A program made the position numbers and the translations under genes. Positions 13,401 to 25,000 of a stretch of 64,000 nt of DNA are shown here, in pieces; positions within the stretch are counted from its first letter, which is position 1, and each line of letters opens with the position of its first letter. A model generated the notes under the pieces. It ran no database searches and was not told where the DNA came from. It saw only the letters and a list, made by a program, of their open reading frames with translations. The stretch lies in contig NW_019775380.1 of NCBI RefSeq assembly GCF_001039355.2, positions 909,282 through 973,281 on the forward strand. The letters are read 5' to 3'. Source of the DNA: Lingula anatina (lineage: Eukaryota; Brachiopoda; Lingulata; Lingulida; Lingulidae).

Positions 13401-15865
13401 TAATTGCATTCCCTGGTTGAAATTCAATGAGTTTATCTCTGACATTTGCCATTTCTCGTATCGCAGGGAGTAAAAATAAACCAAAAATACTATTTATAAA
13501 ATTGTGGTATTGCTTTCTACTTTGGCACTTTCCTCAACTGCGGAATCTGAAATTTGCGTGATCCGCTACTCTCGGGGATACACGGCTATCAGTTTTACTT
13601 GAAAATAGTCATTTAGTATTCATTTCTTCCAATTTAAACCAGTTCTTTCCATAGGTTCAGCATCATCACGGTCTATTATGTGCCAGTGGATACAATGACT
13701 TCATGCTTCGTACCTCGTTTAGTTAGAGGCTTCGTCCTAATTTGATCAAGCCTATCGGAGCTGCCAGAAACGCAAATGTGCGTAAAAATGACGGCAATTC
13801 TGTTGACACTATCGGCATTTCTTCTCATAAATCTCATGTCACACACGAGTGCTGCCCTTGCATCAGCTGGTGCTGAATTCACTCAAAAAAGCCTGTTTAC
13901 AATTATGATTTGTTACTTAACGACCTCTTGTTTTTACTTTATTTGCTTGGATCAGCGCACTGGTTTTGTGGGGAATTTAAGTAAATCGGGTCATGACGCT
14001 TTAAATGAAATTAAATGAAGTAGGAGTAAGGCGGAGCATGAAGGCGGAGAAAAATCTATATTTTTACACTAAAAAAGGAAGCCAGGCTCACTAAATCTAA
14101 GCTATTTCTCTCAATTTCCTCCCAAATGGCAGTGTTTATTTCTGACGAAAATAATCATTTGCCAATAGATTAAATGGAGAATAGACCTAAATGTCAGTAT
14201 CTATGCTGGGCGCTCTGGGCCATTTCATCGTCCCTGGTTAGTACTTAAGAGTGTGTTGGCGGGTATATTCTCATCCCGTAAATGTTAATGGAATGACTGT
14301 GGATGTTTTGGAAGTTTTATGGGTGATTTACTGATTGTGTGTAACCACATTTATTGTGGCGAGAAACTTAGGGCCATTTTACATAACACCAAACTCGGTA
14401 GAAGCGCTGTGAGTAAATTGGTCCTTAATTTCTGATCTCAAAAGGAAGGGGGATGGCAGTGCCCGCTCCCTTGCCATATATCAGGGACATGGAGTCATTG
14501 TTGTTTATTTCTCGGCCTTTAATAAAGGCAATAAACTTTCTTCTGGCGTCTAAAGGGGAAGGTTCAGTGGTCATCAAGGTCTGTCAATTGTCTTTACATG
14601 GCTCCACGAGACCACTTAGAAACAATGGGAAAACTGCCTTAAGTATCTCGCGCGGTGGTGACCAACGGTTTAATGCTCCTATTAGAGCTAATAAGAGCGA
14701 TCAAAGCAATCCACAGTGCATATTGACTGCCCTAAGTCCTAAAAGATTACGACAAGTGAATTATAAACATTTATGTTTCACATTACTCTTAGAAATCTCC
14801 ATGGTTTGTTTTCGTGTCTTGTGGTGAAGTGGAGCGCTATTTAGGGCGCGTGAAATGCACTCGGCGAATGCCAAGTGCATCCTACCCCGCACCGCTGACA
14901 CGTGGGGACCGTACCGAGGTACGAGAGAATTCCGATTTCAGCAGGTTATTTACCTAGACCGTGAGTGCAAGTGATCCCGCGTGCGAACTGCCTTAGAGGT
15001 CATCGAAAAAAGTGTTGTCTTAATGATGAATCGATACTGGAAATGTGGGGTTGAAACCAAATCTCCAAATCCATCCGTGAAGCTCCTGCCAATTAGTTGG
15101 TAATACACCAAGGGGGAGTTATAAGCAGTTTATTTGTGTAACAAGGTTTTTGTGCATTAGCGTGCATTAGTTACAAGGATCCATGCAAAATCCAATTAAA
15201 GGCGCATCCCTTTGGTGAGCTAATAAATGTAACTGATCGGAAAAACCCCGGCTGATAAGCCAGATGACCAACGGTCACTTCCCTATTAATTCCTCGGACG
15301 TAGGAGAGGGATAATCGATTCCCTGTTTGTTTCTATGTATATTCACGCGTGTCTTAAAAAGTCGTTTAAACCCGCTAATGCTATCATTCTGTTAAGTAAA
15401 AGAAATAATATAACTAACATGTACGTGTTATAGCATATAATACTCTGAATCACTAGTGATAAAAGTTTGCACCGTGGAGCATAGAATGAGAAACCGAAAT
15501 CTCGGACACGAGCGATGCACAGACAAGTGGCAAAATATTGTGTAACCGACACCACCCTAATGAACGGTTTAAGAACCGAAGGGCAAAATCATCACACCTA
15601 GATGACATGGCTCTGCTCTGTCGACTGTCACTTCAGAGGCCTATATTGTGTTTAAAGGTGTCTCGTCAAGAAAGTAAAGCATCGAGAGGATCAAAAAGTC
15701 CTGTAATTAATTCTCACCCTCAACAAAAAGATCCATTCATATATATGCATTATTACACATAATACGACTGCTTGGCAAAAAGGAGATAAATCTAAGTTTT
15801 ACTTACCAATAAAGGCAGCTTAAGCCTATAGCTCCTACCACCAAAACGACCGTGATGACCCCCAT
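1458..15865 (-). CDS. Cytochrome P450, CYP3 clan (CYP3A / thromboxane-synthase-like), 13 exons
   Basis: Exons (minus, 5' to 3'): 15807-15865, 7920-8022, 7588-7640, 7322-7418, 6724-6849, 5058-5146, 4766-4917, 4398-4528, 3708-4250, 3425-3571, 2787-2875, 2308-2451, 1458-1716. All junctions are GT-AG, all phases agree, and they total 1992 nt (663 aa). Exon 1 encodes an N-terminal membrane anchor ([20 protein letters not shown]); then come a basic and proline-rich hinge ([14 protein letters not shown]), the C-helix WKRLR, the I-helix AGYETS (463-468), the ExxR motif ETSR (520-523), HRDPDVW, FDPERF, and the heme loop [10 protein letters not shown] with the thiolate ligand Cys602. These mark a heme monooxygenase of the ER membrane. 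The PFGxGPRNCxGMRFALMxMK stretch and the [10 protein letters not shown] block are typical of clan 3. Most family members have about 500 aa; the excess is a 160-residue insertion in exon 9 (separate entry). Every catalytic motif is intact, so the enzyme is probably functional. The substrate cannot be told, and CYP3A versus CYP5A kinship needs a tree. Confidence 0.93.
3708..4250 (-). other. P450 exon 9: large low-complexity insertion with Asn-Gly-His-x repeats
   Basis: This exon encodes residues 271-451. It opens with [15 protein letters not shown], the conserved end of the H-helix region, and closes with LTKE, which leads into the I-helix in exon 10. Between them are about 162 residues where vertebrate CYP3A enzymes have roughly 12-16. 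The insert starts with a Ser/Thr-rich acidic and basic stretch. It then runs through an imperfect four-residue repeat of the form N-G-(H/Y)-x (residues about 327-398, bases 3867-4082) and ends with an acidic [12 protein letters not shown] segment. The unit is 12 bases, so the array is an in-frame minisatellite. The reading frame is open for all 543 bases with good splice sites on both sides, so it is likely translated as a disordered, solvent-exposed H-I loop. Confidence 0.88.
3867..4082 (-). repeat. In-frame 12-bp minisatellite coding N-G-(H/Y)-x
   Basis: On the minus strand, codons AAT/AAC-GGN-CAY/TAY-NNN recur about 15 times with some interrupted units ([18 protein letters not shown]). Three of the units create the palindrome CACGTG at 3873, 3897 and 3921, spaced exactly 24 bp apart. 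Confidence 0.85.
5147..6723. other. P450 intron 5 with a degenerate 84-bp tandem repeat
   Basis: This 1.6-kb intron holds a poor three-copy tandem repeat at about 5884-6125 (separate entry), a poly(A) tract near 5488-5505 and otherwise AT-rich unique sequence. No coding potential is recognised; the minus-strand ORF at 6377-6604 has no family features. Confidence 0.6.
5884..6125. repeat. Degenerate tandem repeat, about 84 bp x 3
   Basis: Copies begin at 5884, 5967 and 6052, each with ATAACTGGCG or ATATCTGGCG. In the first two this is followed by TTAACTTTTAAC and then CAAGTTTCGG. The third copy is more diverged (GTAGGTTTCAG). Confidence 0.6.
7048..7310. repeat. Degenerate tandem repeat, about 100 bp x 3, in P450 intron 4
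   Basis: Three related blocks begin near 7048, 7145 and 7245. Each has a TTCCTxGTTxGGTT start. The first two then share CAATAACTGTTCGAAAAAA exactly, and the third has a diverged CAAAATGTTGAAAAAAAA form. Confidence 0.6.
8023..15806. other. Large first intron of the P450 gene
   Basis: This 7.8-kb intron separates the membrane-anchor exon from the rest of the P450. No second gene is supported inside it. The longest ORF (14453-14827 plus, 124 codons) shows no recognisable domain. The sequence is largely unique, and some parts, such as 14450-15300, look complex rather than repetitive, so the intron may hold regulatory sequence. That is only a composition-based impression. Confidence 0.5.
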
Positions 15866-15884
15866 TTCTTCTCAGTTCGCAGAC
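15807..15884 (-). other. P450 first coding exon with short 5' UTR
   Basis: The ATG (15865) is preceded by 19 nt and a pyrimidine-rich TTGTTTTAG acceptor ending at 15885. This suggests that the 5' UTR is itself spliced and that the promoter lies further upstream (higher coordinates). The ATG context is GAAGAAATGGGG. The exon ends TATTG|GTAAGT, splitting a Trp codon completed by exon 2. Confidence 0.75.
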
Positions 15885-16158
15885 CTAAAACAATTAGAGA
15901 GAAAAGTGTTATCGCGTTTTAAGTCTAAGATGAGATGGTATGTCCGCATATAATCCGCTATCTCCACCACCCGACTGAGCGTTCACTTCGGGTGCCATGC
16001 TTTTAAGTACGGTGACACACCTGACATGGATTACCGTTTTAAAAAATAAAGATACCCACATCACTATAAATAGCCAAATTGACAATTAAGTAAACCTGGG
16101 AATCCTTTCCCAATTTCAATCTAGAAATAACGGAGAAACGCACAAAAGAACCACTTAC

Positions 16159-16360
16159 CAAAATGTGCAATTGTAGCGGAGACTTCGATAAGACAATGCC
16201 TAACTATTACTTGCGCAGGAAAAAAAATATATCACAGCAAAAAAATCTTAGCAGCAATAAGTTAACCGAGGGTCGACGTTTTATCTCTACATATGTGGTA
16301 TACTACTGTAGACGACTATCTATGACGGTCCGTCCTTTCTGTGCACCGTGGATGCACAAT
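16159..16360 (-). promoter_or_regulatory. Candidate 5' untranslated exon and TATA-type promoter of the P450
   Basis: On the minus strand a strong donor (TTTTG|GTAAGTGG) ends at 16159, and the sequence TTATAAG lies near 16388-16394. Transcription from about 16360 would give a leader exon of about 200 nt that splices over a 274-nt intron to the acceptor at 15885. The pieces fit but no transcript evidence exists, and the start coordinate is a guess. A competing candidate lies at 21919-21970. Confidence 0.3.
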
Positions 16361-17221
16361 CTGATCCCTCCACCAAGAGCCCCGGCTTATAAGGCCCGCT
16401 GGTTTGACAGTGCTAGGGGTGCAGGATGGAACCAATGGTCTGAAAGCTTCCTTGTGGTATGTTAATTGATCAATTTGGCACAGGTTGACAAGCGCTCCGC
16501 CTCGCTGGGGACTCCGAAATGATGAGAACCACTTACTGCATGCGCACGCACTTCCCCGTGCCCTACACACACTTTAAGGACAAAGTGAACTCGTCCAAAA
16601 GGTGGTGGGGTTAAGTACAGCCCCACGGCCATGCATCATTGAACAGAGAACAAATATTGCTATGCACAGTGTGTTAAAGATTTAAGTAGGCACGTGCACG
16701 AAGAATTATACGCTACTCACATTTACACGAAAAAAATATATGGAAATAAATCGAGTGAATGGCCCCCGGAGTGGGTTTTGTTAGTGTTATCGCTGTTGTC
16801 TGTTTCGCACTCATGACGCTGATGATGTCCTAAAACTGCATTACCAAAAATTGGCTTGTTATCATCTAAAGATCAATTTTAGCATAATATCCTTCGAGAT
16901 TTGCCTTGCTCACTGCCAAAACAGTAGAGGTCGATAGCACTTAACTTTTCTCCGGAATGTCTTAACAGACACCTGCCTGCTCATCTAGTGATTTGCTCTT
17001 GGAGGCCTTTGGCACATCGAAAGTGCACGCGCATTTTTGCGGAGTCCTGCAACTTGCCAGATAGGATGTTCAAAATGCAACAGAATCCTTAGTTAAACGC
17101 GCGCTGATTTTTGGACAATCTACCAGTCGATTGATTGGCATTTCTACAAGCTAAGTTAAGATTCCCTCACGTCTATCAAAAAAGTCACTGCCAGATCCTA
17201 GTGCGTTTTCTATACGGGATA

Positions 17222-17372
17222 ATACGCTCTCAGCACCCGAGCCCACCCCCTGTGGGAACCCTAGTTTAGGATGGGACGCCAGGGCATTGAGCGTGCCACC
17301 AGCCGTCGCCCATCACCTCGGACACCATCTCTGGGGCTCGGACCCCCGGGGCGCGTACCTCGTGCGTCTCTT
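17222..17372. other. CpG-rich patch in AT-rich surroundings
   Basis: This stretch of about 150 bp is strongly GC-rich with a dozen or so CpG dinucleotides, including CGGGGCGCG near 17347. It also holds TGTGGGAA at about 17248, which fits the Su(H)/RBPJ consensus. It stands out by eye against the flanks. It may be a regulatory element or an unmethylated island. Confidence 0.4.
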
Positions 17373-20300
17373 TAAGAGTATTAGCGTACCTGTCTTAGTG
17401 CACGATGGGGCAGTTTGCTGAGAAAACGCATTTCCGTGTTCTAACGTACGGCCGGTCAATATACAAGCTTTAGTGAAAGCGTGTACACATGCTTTGTTTG
17501 TTCGGATTGTAAACTGAAACCGAAGAGAAACTTGTCGCGTACAATTACACCTTTGTTTTCCCAGCGACCGTCACAAGATGATTGACATACACCTTCTAGT
17601 CTGTTCCTCTTGCAAGCTAGAGCTCGCCGCACTTCAAGTGTTCGTTTTCTCCATTGATGGCCAGGTGCATTATTCATTTGCTAAAAAAGCTTTATTTTAA
17701 AGAGGTGTGTTAAAGGAAAATACGACGCAACAGTACTGCCGTCATGAGAGCTCTTGAGCTGTATGAAGCGATAGCAGCAAGCAAACGCAGACCTTGTATC
17801 TGAATCCTTTTAAGCACTTAGGCTCATAAAGAGAATAATGTCCCAATTTATGGAGAATTGCTTGTATTTGAAAACACTCCTCGGCCCGTTTAAAAACCCC
17901 TGGGTAACTTTAAGCGGATTACATGATTTCGATCGCTCACGGGTCTTTACGAACGATTTGTAATGCAAATTTCTCTACACTAAGTAACCCTCTTCTGTAG
18001 AGGCACACTAAAAGAACATTATTTGAGTTCGTTTTTCTTCATCAGTGATTCTTCACCATTTCTCCTATTAGTTAGTAATTTTTCAGGGAGTCCGCCTGCT
18101 TACTAAAACTTGCCGATGGTCTCGGGGGCGGATAACACGATTTAGAAATGTAAGAGCCTGTCGCTTGCCATTTATCTCATTCTTTTCTGGGAGCCCTCCC
18201 CCCTCTCCCCTATTCTAACCTGATCTCAAATAAAACCATTCAAGATAAAATAACATGGCTAATCATTCCATGTTTAATTATCTAATCTCATTACGTGTGC
18301 GTGCTTGTCTGTGGCGGGCCCTGTTCTAGCAGGGCGCGTGTTAAATGGCAACTCTGGACGTCAATGATTTAGGGATGGTTTGCCTTGGTTAGTCGTCTGG
18401 AGCCCTAGTGGTGGTAATGTGGAGACCGTCACAGACCCTACCGTGTACGTGAGCAAATGACTGCGGTTTTCGTGGCCTCTGAGGTCAGAGGAGAGGGTTG
18501 TTTGCTTCCAAACTCATCTAGCCTTGTCGTATAATTCTGAATGGCGGTTAGCAAAACAATTTGACTTGTTGAGTACAATTATGTGGTAAATTAGCGGTGG
18601 ATCAAATCCAAGATTTTTTTGACGAATTGAACTGTCGACGTTGTGATATGACTGTGATTTGGCGTCCTCGTAGATTTTTTTGTGACAGAACGTGTTCAAT
18701 AGGAACATCTGCGCGTGAGTGCGTGCAACTGGGTATCTATTTTTGTGACTTTCAGACATATCTGCATATATCTGTTACCAAGAAAAATCAGAATATTGCG
18801 TTTACATTTGCACCCGAACGATCACCCCCAAAGGCTTTTTTCTTTTTGTTTTTAGCAAAAATCTTCTTTGATGATTTCTAAGAATGAAGTGGTCAAGCCC
18901 AGATTTGGGTAGAATAATTTCACAAATCATTCATTCCTGATAGCATTCGAATGACTATGTTTCTTCCCCCACGTAACGTCACAATACCATTACCAGCAAT
19001 GATCAATGCTTCACAGTACTTTCTATGGTGCTTTCATGCGGAGTGGCAAACGCACTCAGTTGACCCGAGTTTAATCTTGATTTAATTTGCAGATGTTGCG
19101 TCATGTTGGCTTGGACGGGACATCGATACTTATCATTTGCATTCTTGTAATTATTATTACATCTGGTCATCAGGTCCACAACAGGCCATCCTTAAAACTG
19201 GCCCAAGTGCAACTACTTACTGTCCTAATCCCTAAGCTACAGAACGGCACGCATCACGCGGACCAAAAACGCAACGCACTCATCTTTCTCGGACACGGCA
19301 TAATAAACATTTTCTACACTCGTCGTTTTAGGGAAATAACAACATGTGTTTATTAGTCAGTTTGAGAAATATTCCTTTACTCTGCGTGGTCCGATCCACG
19401 TTCTAACACAAGGGCAAGAAATGTGACCTACGAAATAAATTGGATTTTTTTGTATTCTGCCACCTCTCTTATCTTTCTTCCCAGCCTTACCGATTAGCGA
19501 AAAGTCATTTGATCGTCGTCACTTATTGAAGAGAACATGCCTCGCACTTATTAAAAACAATTTGTGTCAATCAAAATTATCTAGATGGATTAAGCGGGTG
19601 GGTTTCGAATCCTGTGATTGACAGTCGGTAATTACGAAGCAGGCATTGGTAGCTAATACAAATCGGAGCCTTGCACTTGTATTTTGGCGAGCTGTCTATC
19701 ACAAAACTCTTATCAGTGTCGATGTTTGTCAAACTAAGATGATATAAGTCACAGTACGTTCCTAACATCAGGTTTATTAAAATAAACTCTTACTCTAATT
19801 ACAATAAACTCGTCACATTTAATGTTTCGCATTGATGTTAATTTGAACGGCCTCGTCCACCCCACGGCTCCCTGGCCCCACCCCCCATTCTCTAGAAGTG
19901 TGCATTATCTTTCTAAGCGTCAAGGACAAACTTAATATGATAACTAGGTGTCATAAAAAGTTCTTGCGTACTCCCCCTTTGTAATTATGCCACATCGGGC
20001 TGCTTTTATAGGCCCTGTCATTTATATTAATGCTCTTTCACGCGCCTGAGATATCCATCAACGTGTGATTATGAAACTCCCACCAAACCCAGGTCCCCAC
20101 CGCCCAGACATGATATCCCTTTTACCTATGCCACCAAGCGAGATCAACAATACGAAATCTGTTAATGCCATTAGAGTTTTATAGAGTGATTTTGTCAACT
20201 GAATACAGTCCTTACATATCCTTAATACACTTAGCACATTGCGTTAAGCTTAAAGCAATTTTATGGTCTTTTCTTCCGCGGTTGTACAACCATTGCCATG

Positions 20301-21753
20301 TCCGAATAGTCAATATTGATATAAATTTGGTCAACTTCTAAATGAACCCCCGTGGCAACCTGTCAACCCCGCGTTGCATAATTTTCAAGACACCGCTAAA
20401 GAAATAAATGCCTTATCGCTCCCTCCTGCCTATTCATATTTATGGTTTATTGAGATATTCGATAGAAAGAGCAATTTGAAGCAAGGGCAAATAGTGGAGA
20501 CATCTTTTGCGTAGTGCCTTAGGGCCAGAATCCATTTGATAATGTCAACTTTTTTTGGCAGTTGTATACATGACAACGTATAAGTATCGTATCTAAGGGT
20601 GGGGGCCAGGCAAAGCTTTCAGTTTCTGGCATTGTTATGTCGGCAACGTGCTCCGTTGGTATCTATCTCACGTCCTATCGGATGCGCTGCAATTGTCGGC
20701 CATAATTCAATCAAAACAAGATGTGAGCCACTGAATGACTTTGAGCCCAAACGTGGGGTAGGTGTAACACAACCTCGGCCTGCCAACATGTCAAGATAGC
20801 AGAAAGAACAGCCTATGCATGGCATGCACTATCCAAAAAGGTCTCAGCCTTGTAAACACTGGGGTAAATATCAGAAGTGAAAAGGTTAATGGAACGTTAC
20901 ATTTCTTCATCAGGCGCCGGTCACTTCAGCCAAAAACAAGTACATTTTTAATCCTTAATATCGGGTACTTACTTAACTAGATATTAGAGGGTATTTATCA
21001 TTATTTTCTACCATGGCTTTTATGTCTCCCACGCCCCTCTTGGACAGCAGTAACTTTCCATTTGAGGTATAGACCCTGTATGGTTATTTAATGAAAATGA
21101 GCAGCAGAACAAACACCTTAATCCAACATCAATTTGATTAAACGCACTGAACTTTCCTAATCCCTGATAATTAACTTGCTGATGAAGCCTGCGTTACGCT
21201 GTGATTACACGTTTGCTCCCAAGACACAAGAAAAGGAGAACCGCGAGCCCCTCGAGGTGTAGAATGAGTGATGGGGTTAAAGACTTCAGAAGGCTTTCCT
21301 TCGTCAGTTTCCCGTCTTCTACTTTATGAGGACTAATAAGGAATTGCGCTGGATCTGAAAAGCGTGTTTCTTGCCAAATATCTGACTCAGACGTCAATGA
21401 TTGACAACTGGAGTCAAACTCGTAACTTGAAATGAAACATGTCATAAAATGTTGGTAGTAAAAACATTTGCTTTTGGTAAAGAAAACAGAAATTTATATC
21501 ACTCCAATAATAGGTATGGTTCTAAGATTTTACAACGGACGTAATTCAGCGTTGCAAAGGCATTTTCACATATAGTCGATATAATCAAGCAGCAAGAAAA
21601 GAGACTCAGGTTTCCCTTAAGGTCTCTTGCACCTTCCGCCCCAAGAGTAAAAGAGCTGTCATATCATTGTAAGGCAAATATCACCTCAGACCCTTAGATT
21701 ATTACTTGCTGATAAAAATGGATTGTTATTTGAATGGGTTTTATAGTACTACG

Positions 21754-21754
21754 N
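21754..21754. other. Single unknown base (N)
   Basis: One N interrupts otherwise ordinary intergenic sequence. I see no duplicated flanks here, unlike the N at 45121. Confidence 0.95.
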
Positions 21755-21918
21755 ATCTTCAAGTGCTGCACTTTGATAATATAGTTTACATGTACGCATG
21801 TTTTATCTGAGAGTTATTTGATTTAATTTGTTGTAAACAGAAATCTCAGGAGCGTACCTCGAAACCCCCTCAGTTATAAACATTACACGGTAAATAAATG
21901 TTTAAAAAGATAACTTAC

Positions 21919-22003
21919 GTCGGCTGGAGTAAAATAAACAGTTGTGCTGATTCTTCAAGAGAAAATGCTGTCATGGACACGAATCTGCGGTGTCTTCTTT
22001 ATA
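21919..22003 (-). promoter_or_regulatory. Alternative candidate leader exon with TATA box (minus strand)
   Basis: On the minus strand, TATAAAG (21997-22003) is followed about 80 nt later by a strong donor, CCGAC|GTAAGTTA, ending at 21919. This arrangement could be a distal noncoding first exon of the P450 or of an unannotated noncoding RNA. It is speculative. Confidence 0.2.
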
Positions 22004-25000
22004 TGATAGAATGCGACAAACGTAGTGCTACCCCTGTTTGTCTATCAAAGCTTAAATATACACCCCATCCGTAGAGGCTTGTGCATGCTGGGATACAAGG
22101 GTCATTCGGTGCACATTCATTAAGGTGCGATTTTAATAAGTCAGCCAACAGTATACAAAGCTTTCGCACACGGTGGTCGACACGCGACAGATTTCATGGA
22201 ACGGGTAACGCTTGACACCTCTACATTTATTTTCCTTAGCGGGTGTGACGAACCCAAGGTTAAAAAGCACTTCATTGTTTCCAGTCACTTGCTTGACGGC
22301 TGGGCTTTTAACAGTCCTGCGATATTTGGACAGCTGGGGATGGACATAATACCCGCAACTGACTCTAACACCTTGTCGGGGTCGGTCATTTTAACGTAAA
22401 GCAAAGTTCATTGCATGACCATGCACAAGTACCTGTAGCATACAATCAATGCTTTATTACACCTTGTTTGGCGACTGTATCAATAATTTCGCGCCCCTTC
22501 GTGACTTTAATACAAGGCTCTATCCAAAACCAATAAGCAAATCATCAGTCATTAATTAACTTCACCACCTGAATCTGTGCGTGCCATTTAATTAAAGTGC
22601 GCACACATTCGCTCATAAACCCAATGCCTTCTGCTCGTCCCCTACGTTCAAATTGTTACTGAGGATGGCGTGCAAAGGGCTCATCTTTTTTCCCAACCCC
22701 ATAAGATATCTAGCGTGTACAAAGCACAGTTACAAGGAACTACGTCAAGACTGACAGGGTAAACAAAATTCTGAACTTGTTTTATACAAGAAATTATCCT
22801 GCTTTGCGTAATTGTTTTCCAGTGCTAAAAATGCCCTCTGTTCAGTGTATAAATGACTAATCGGTGTAAGGAACCGTGAATACGCACGCAACCTACATAG
22901 GTAAAAGTCAGTAAAATACAAGCAGCGAGGAAGTTTGTACTGAAACCTCGAGTAGGTGGTTGGGTTACGCTAATCATCTAGCACTTGCCCTCTGTTTACT
23001 GCACTCTCTCTTTCAGTCCTTCATTAATATCGAGAATCAGTCCCCTTCTGAAGTGACTTCTAGACCACAGGAATGCGGATATTTGAGCTATGAAGTATTT
23101 TTTCCCGATCGTTGATGCACTCCGGTAAATATTTGTACAAGTCTTCGCGGTATAGTATGTTGCCAGAAAACATTCATGCTCTGTCAGTGTTCTGACGCCT
23201 CGGTTCATGAAGTGTAAAACCATTAACAATTTGTGTAACTACTTTATTTGATTGCCCAATAACCTAAAATAAAACGAATTACAAATATATGAATACATAA
23301 AACCCAAACACGGTGTCAGCACTCCATTTCATATGAACCTTGGCTTGCCATATCATTCTAAAGGCGGCAATAAGTCATTCATTTCTTATTGCTCTTTTAT
23401 TTCAAAGTCATGGCAATATATGCTTATCGTTCCTCTAAGTGGCCAGCTACTTGACTCTCAAAATATTAGCGATGATCGTAGTGTTTTAAAAGATATGAGG
23501 GACAAGCTGACGACGCTAACAAGTTTGTTTTGACTAGTAATCTGTCGGGTTTTCAAAACACGTGCCCTGGCCCTGGCGTTGGACCGGCAAGATCATGCAA
23601 ATATTGGGAATGAACATAGACGTACAAAAACGAGTATGAAGTTCTTTATTTGATAAAATACCATAAATTGATATCAGTTCCGAAAAATAAATATGTTCGT
23701 GCGTTTGATAAGGTTTACAAAAAATTCATCCCACATTTTCTAATGTAATATTGATAGAACGAGTATCGAGCGCAAACTAATAAGATTAGCCTTTCTACAT
23801 CGATACGCAATAAAAACATGGATATTTTGACCATGTAGTTTGACAGTATTTTTCTTCATGGCTGTTGTGGTTACTTCGAGTGAAAACAAAATGCAGTGTT
23901 TGAAATAAGCTTGAAAGCCATCACAGCTAGCTGGTGGTCCGCGAATCGTGTTCTCTTTTCTAAATATTATCATATTTTTCATCAGACACTTGTCATGCGG
24001 TGTGTTTGTTTACATTCTGCCATCATTAGAAGCTAATCTTGGAGGCCCTGCTGAGAAATCTTGTATAATACCGTTCTCTCTGACATGAAGACGATGGCTC
24101 GGGGAGAAAAGTCCACATACATGTAGGCCTACAACAGTACGTTGGAAGCTAGTTCCTCATGAAAATCACGTGCTCCTCTACCTGTGTGCCTTGGCTTGCA
24201 GGGTATGACATAGTAAACCACGAGAAAAAATCTTTGGGGGGGGGGTTTCTCACATAATACCTAGTGCACTAGGTGATACTGTCGTTATGACAACAGAGGC
24301 CCCATAAACTCAGCCCAGGGGAAATTCAATTTTAGTCATTTTGTTGCGCATAGTTGGATAAATAAGTTCGTTTTCACTGCCCAAAATCGATCTATTATTG
24401 ACAACGGAATAAGTCTATCCCGAGTTCTCACCAGAGTTTACGTTCACAGATGAGCGAAATATGTACGCGGCAGAAGTGTGCGCCATATCTCGTGTTGACT
24501 GTACATGGCATAAGCAGAACAAATATTTGAAGATATAAAAGCGTCTTAATCGACTTGCTTTGAATCCGCTGACACTTGCCATATATAATGACACAATACA
24601 ATTAAATCGTTAACCGTAAATCCGGCCGAAAGACCACCGATATTATCTGTTTGATCGAGTGCATTCTCGCGGACATCGATCCAACAGCTTTAATCGCCGA
24701 TTTGGGGAGAACCTATAAGTTTCACTGGTTAAATCTCTATAAACGAGGGAATTAAGCTTAGAACAGTGGCTTAAATATCATCGGCGGTTAAACAGATCAT
24801 GTAAATGTTAGAAAATGATTTACGTTAACAAAGTCGCCAATTAAATGTACCTTTAACATTCTCAGTGAACATGCCCATTTTTGATTTGGATAATATTATA
24901 TTGTGGAATCCTAGTATATATAATTTGAATTAAATCCATGGTAATAGGAATTTTTCTGCCTCATGTTCATTGCCCGGAAACACGAAAAATACCTATCTAA

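Noticed and set aside
14453-14827. 124-codon ORF in P450 intron 1
   Set aside because: No signal peptide, domain or plausible splice structure was recognised, and an open stretch of this length can occur by chance.
14851-14882. ATGCACTCGG…CCAAGTGCAT hairpin
   Set aside because: The stem is only about 10 bp with a mismatch and does not extend; judged to be chance.
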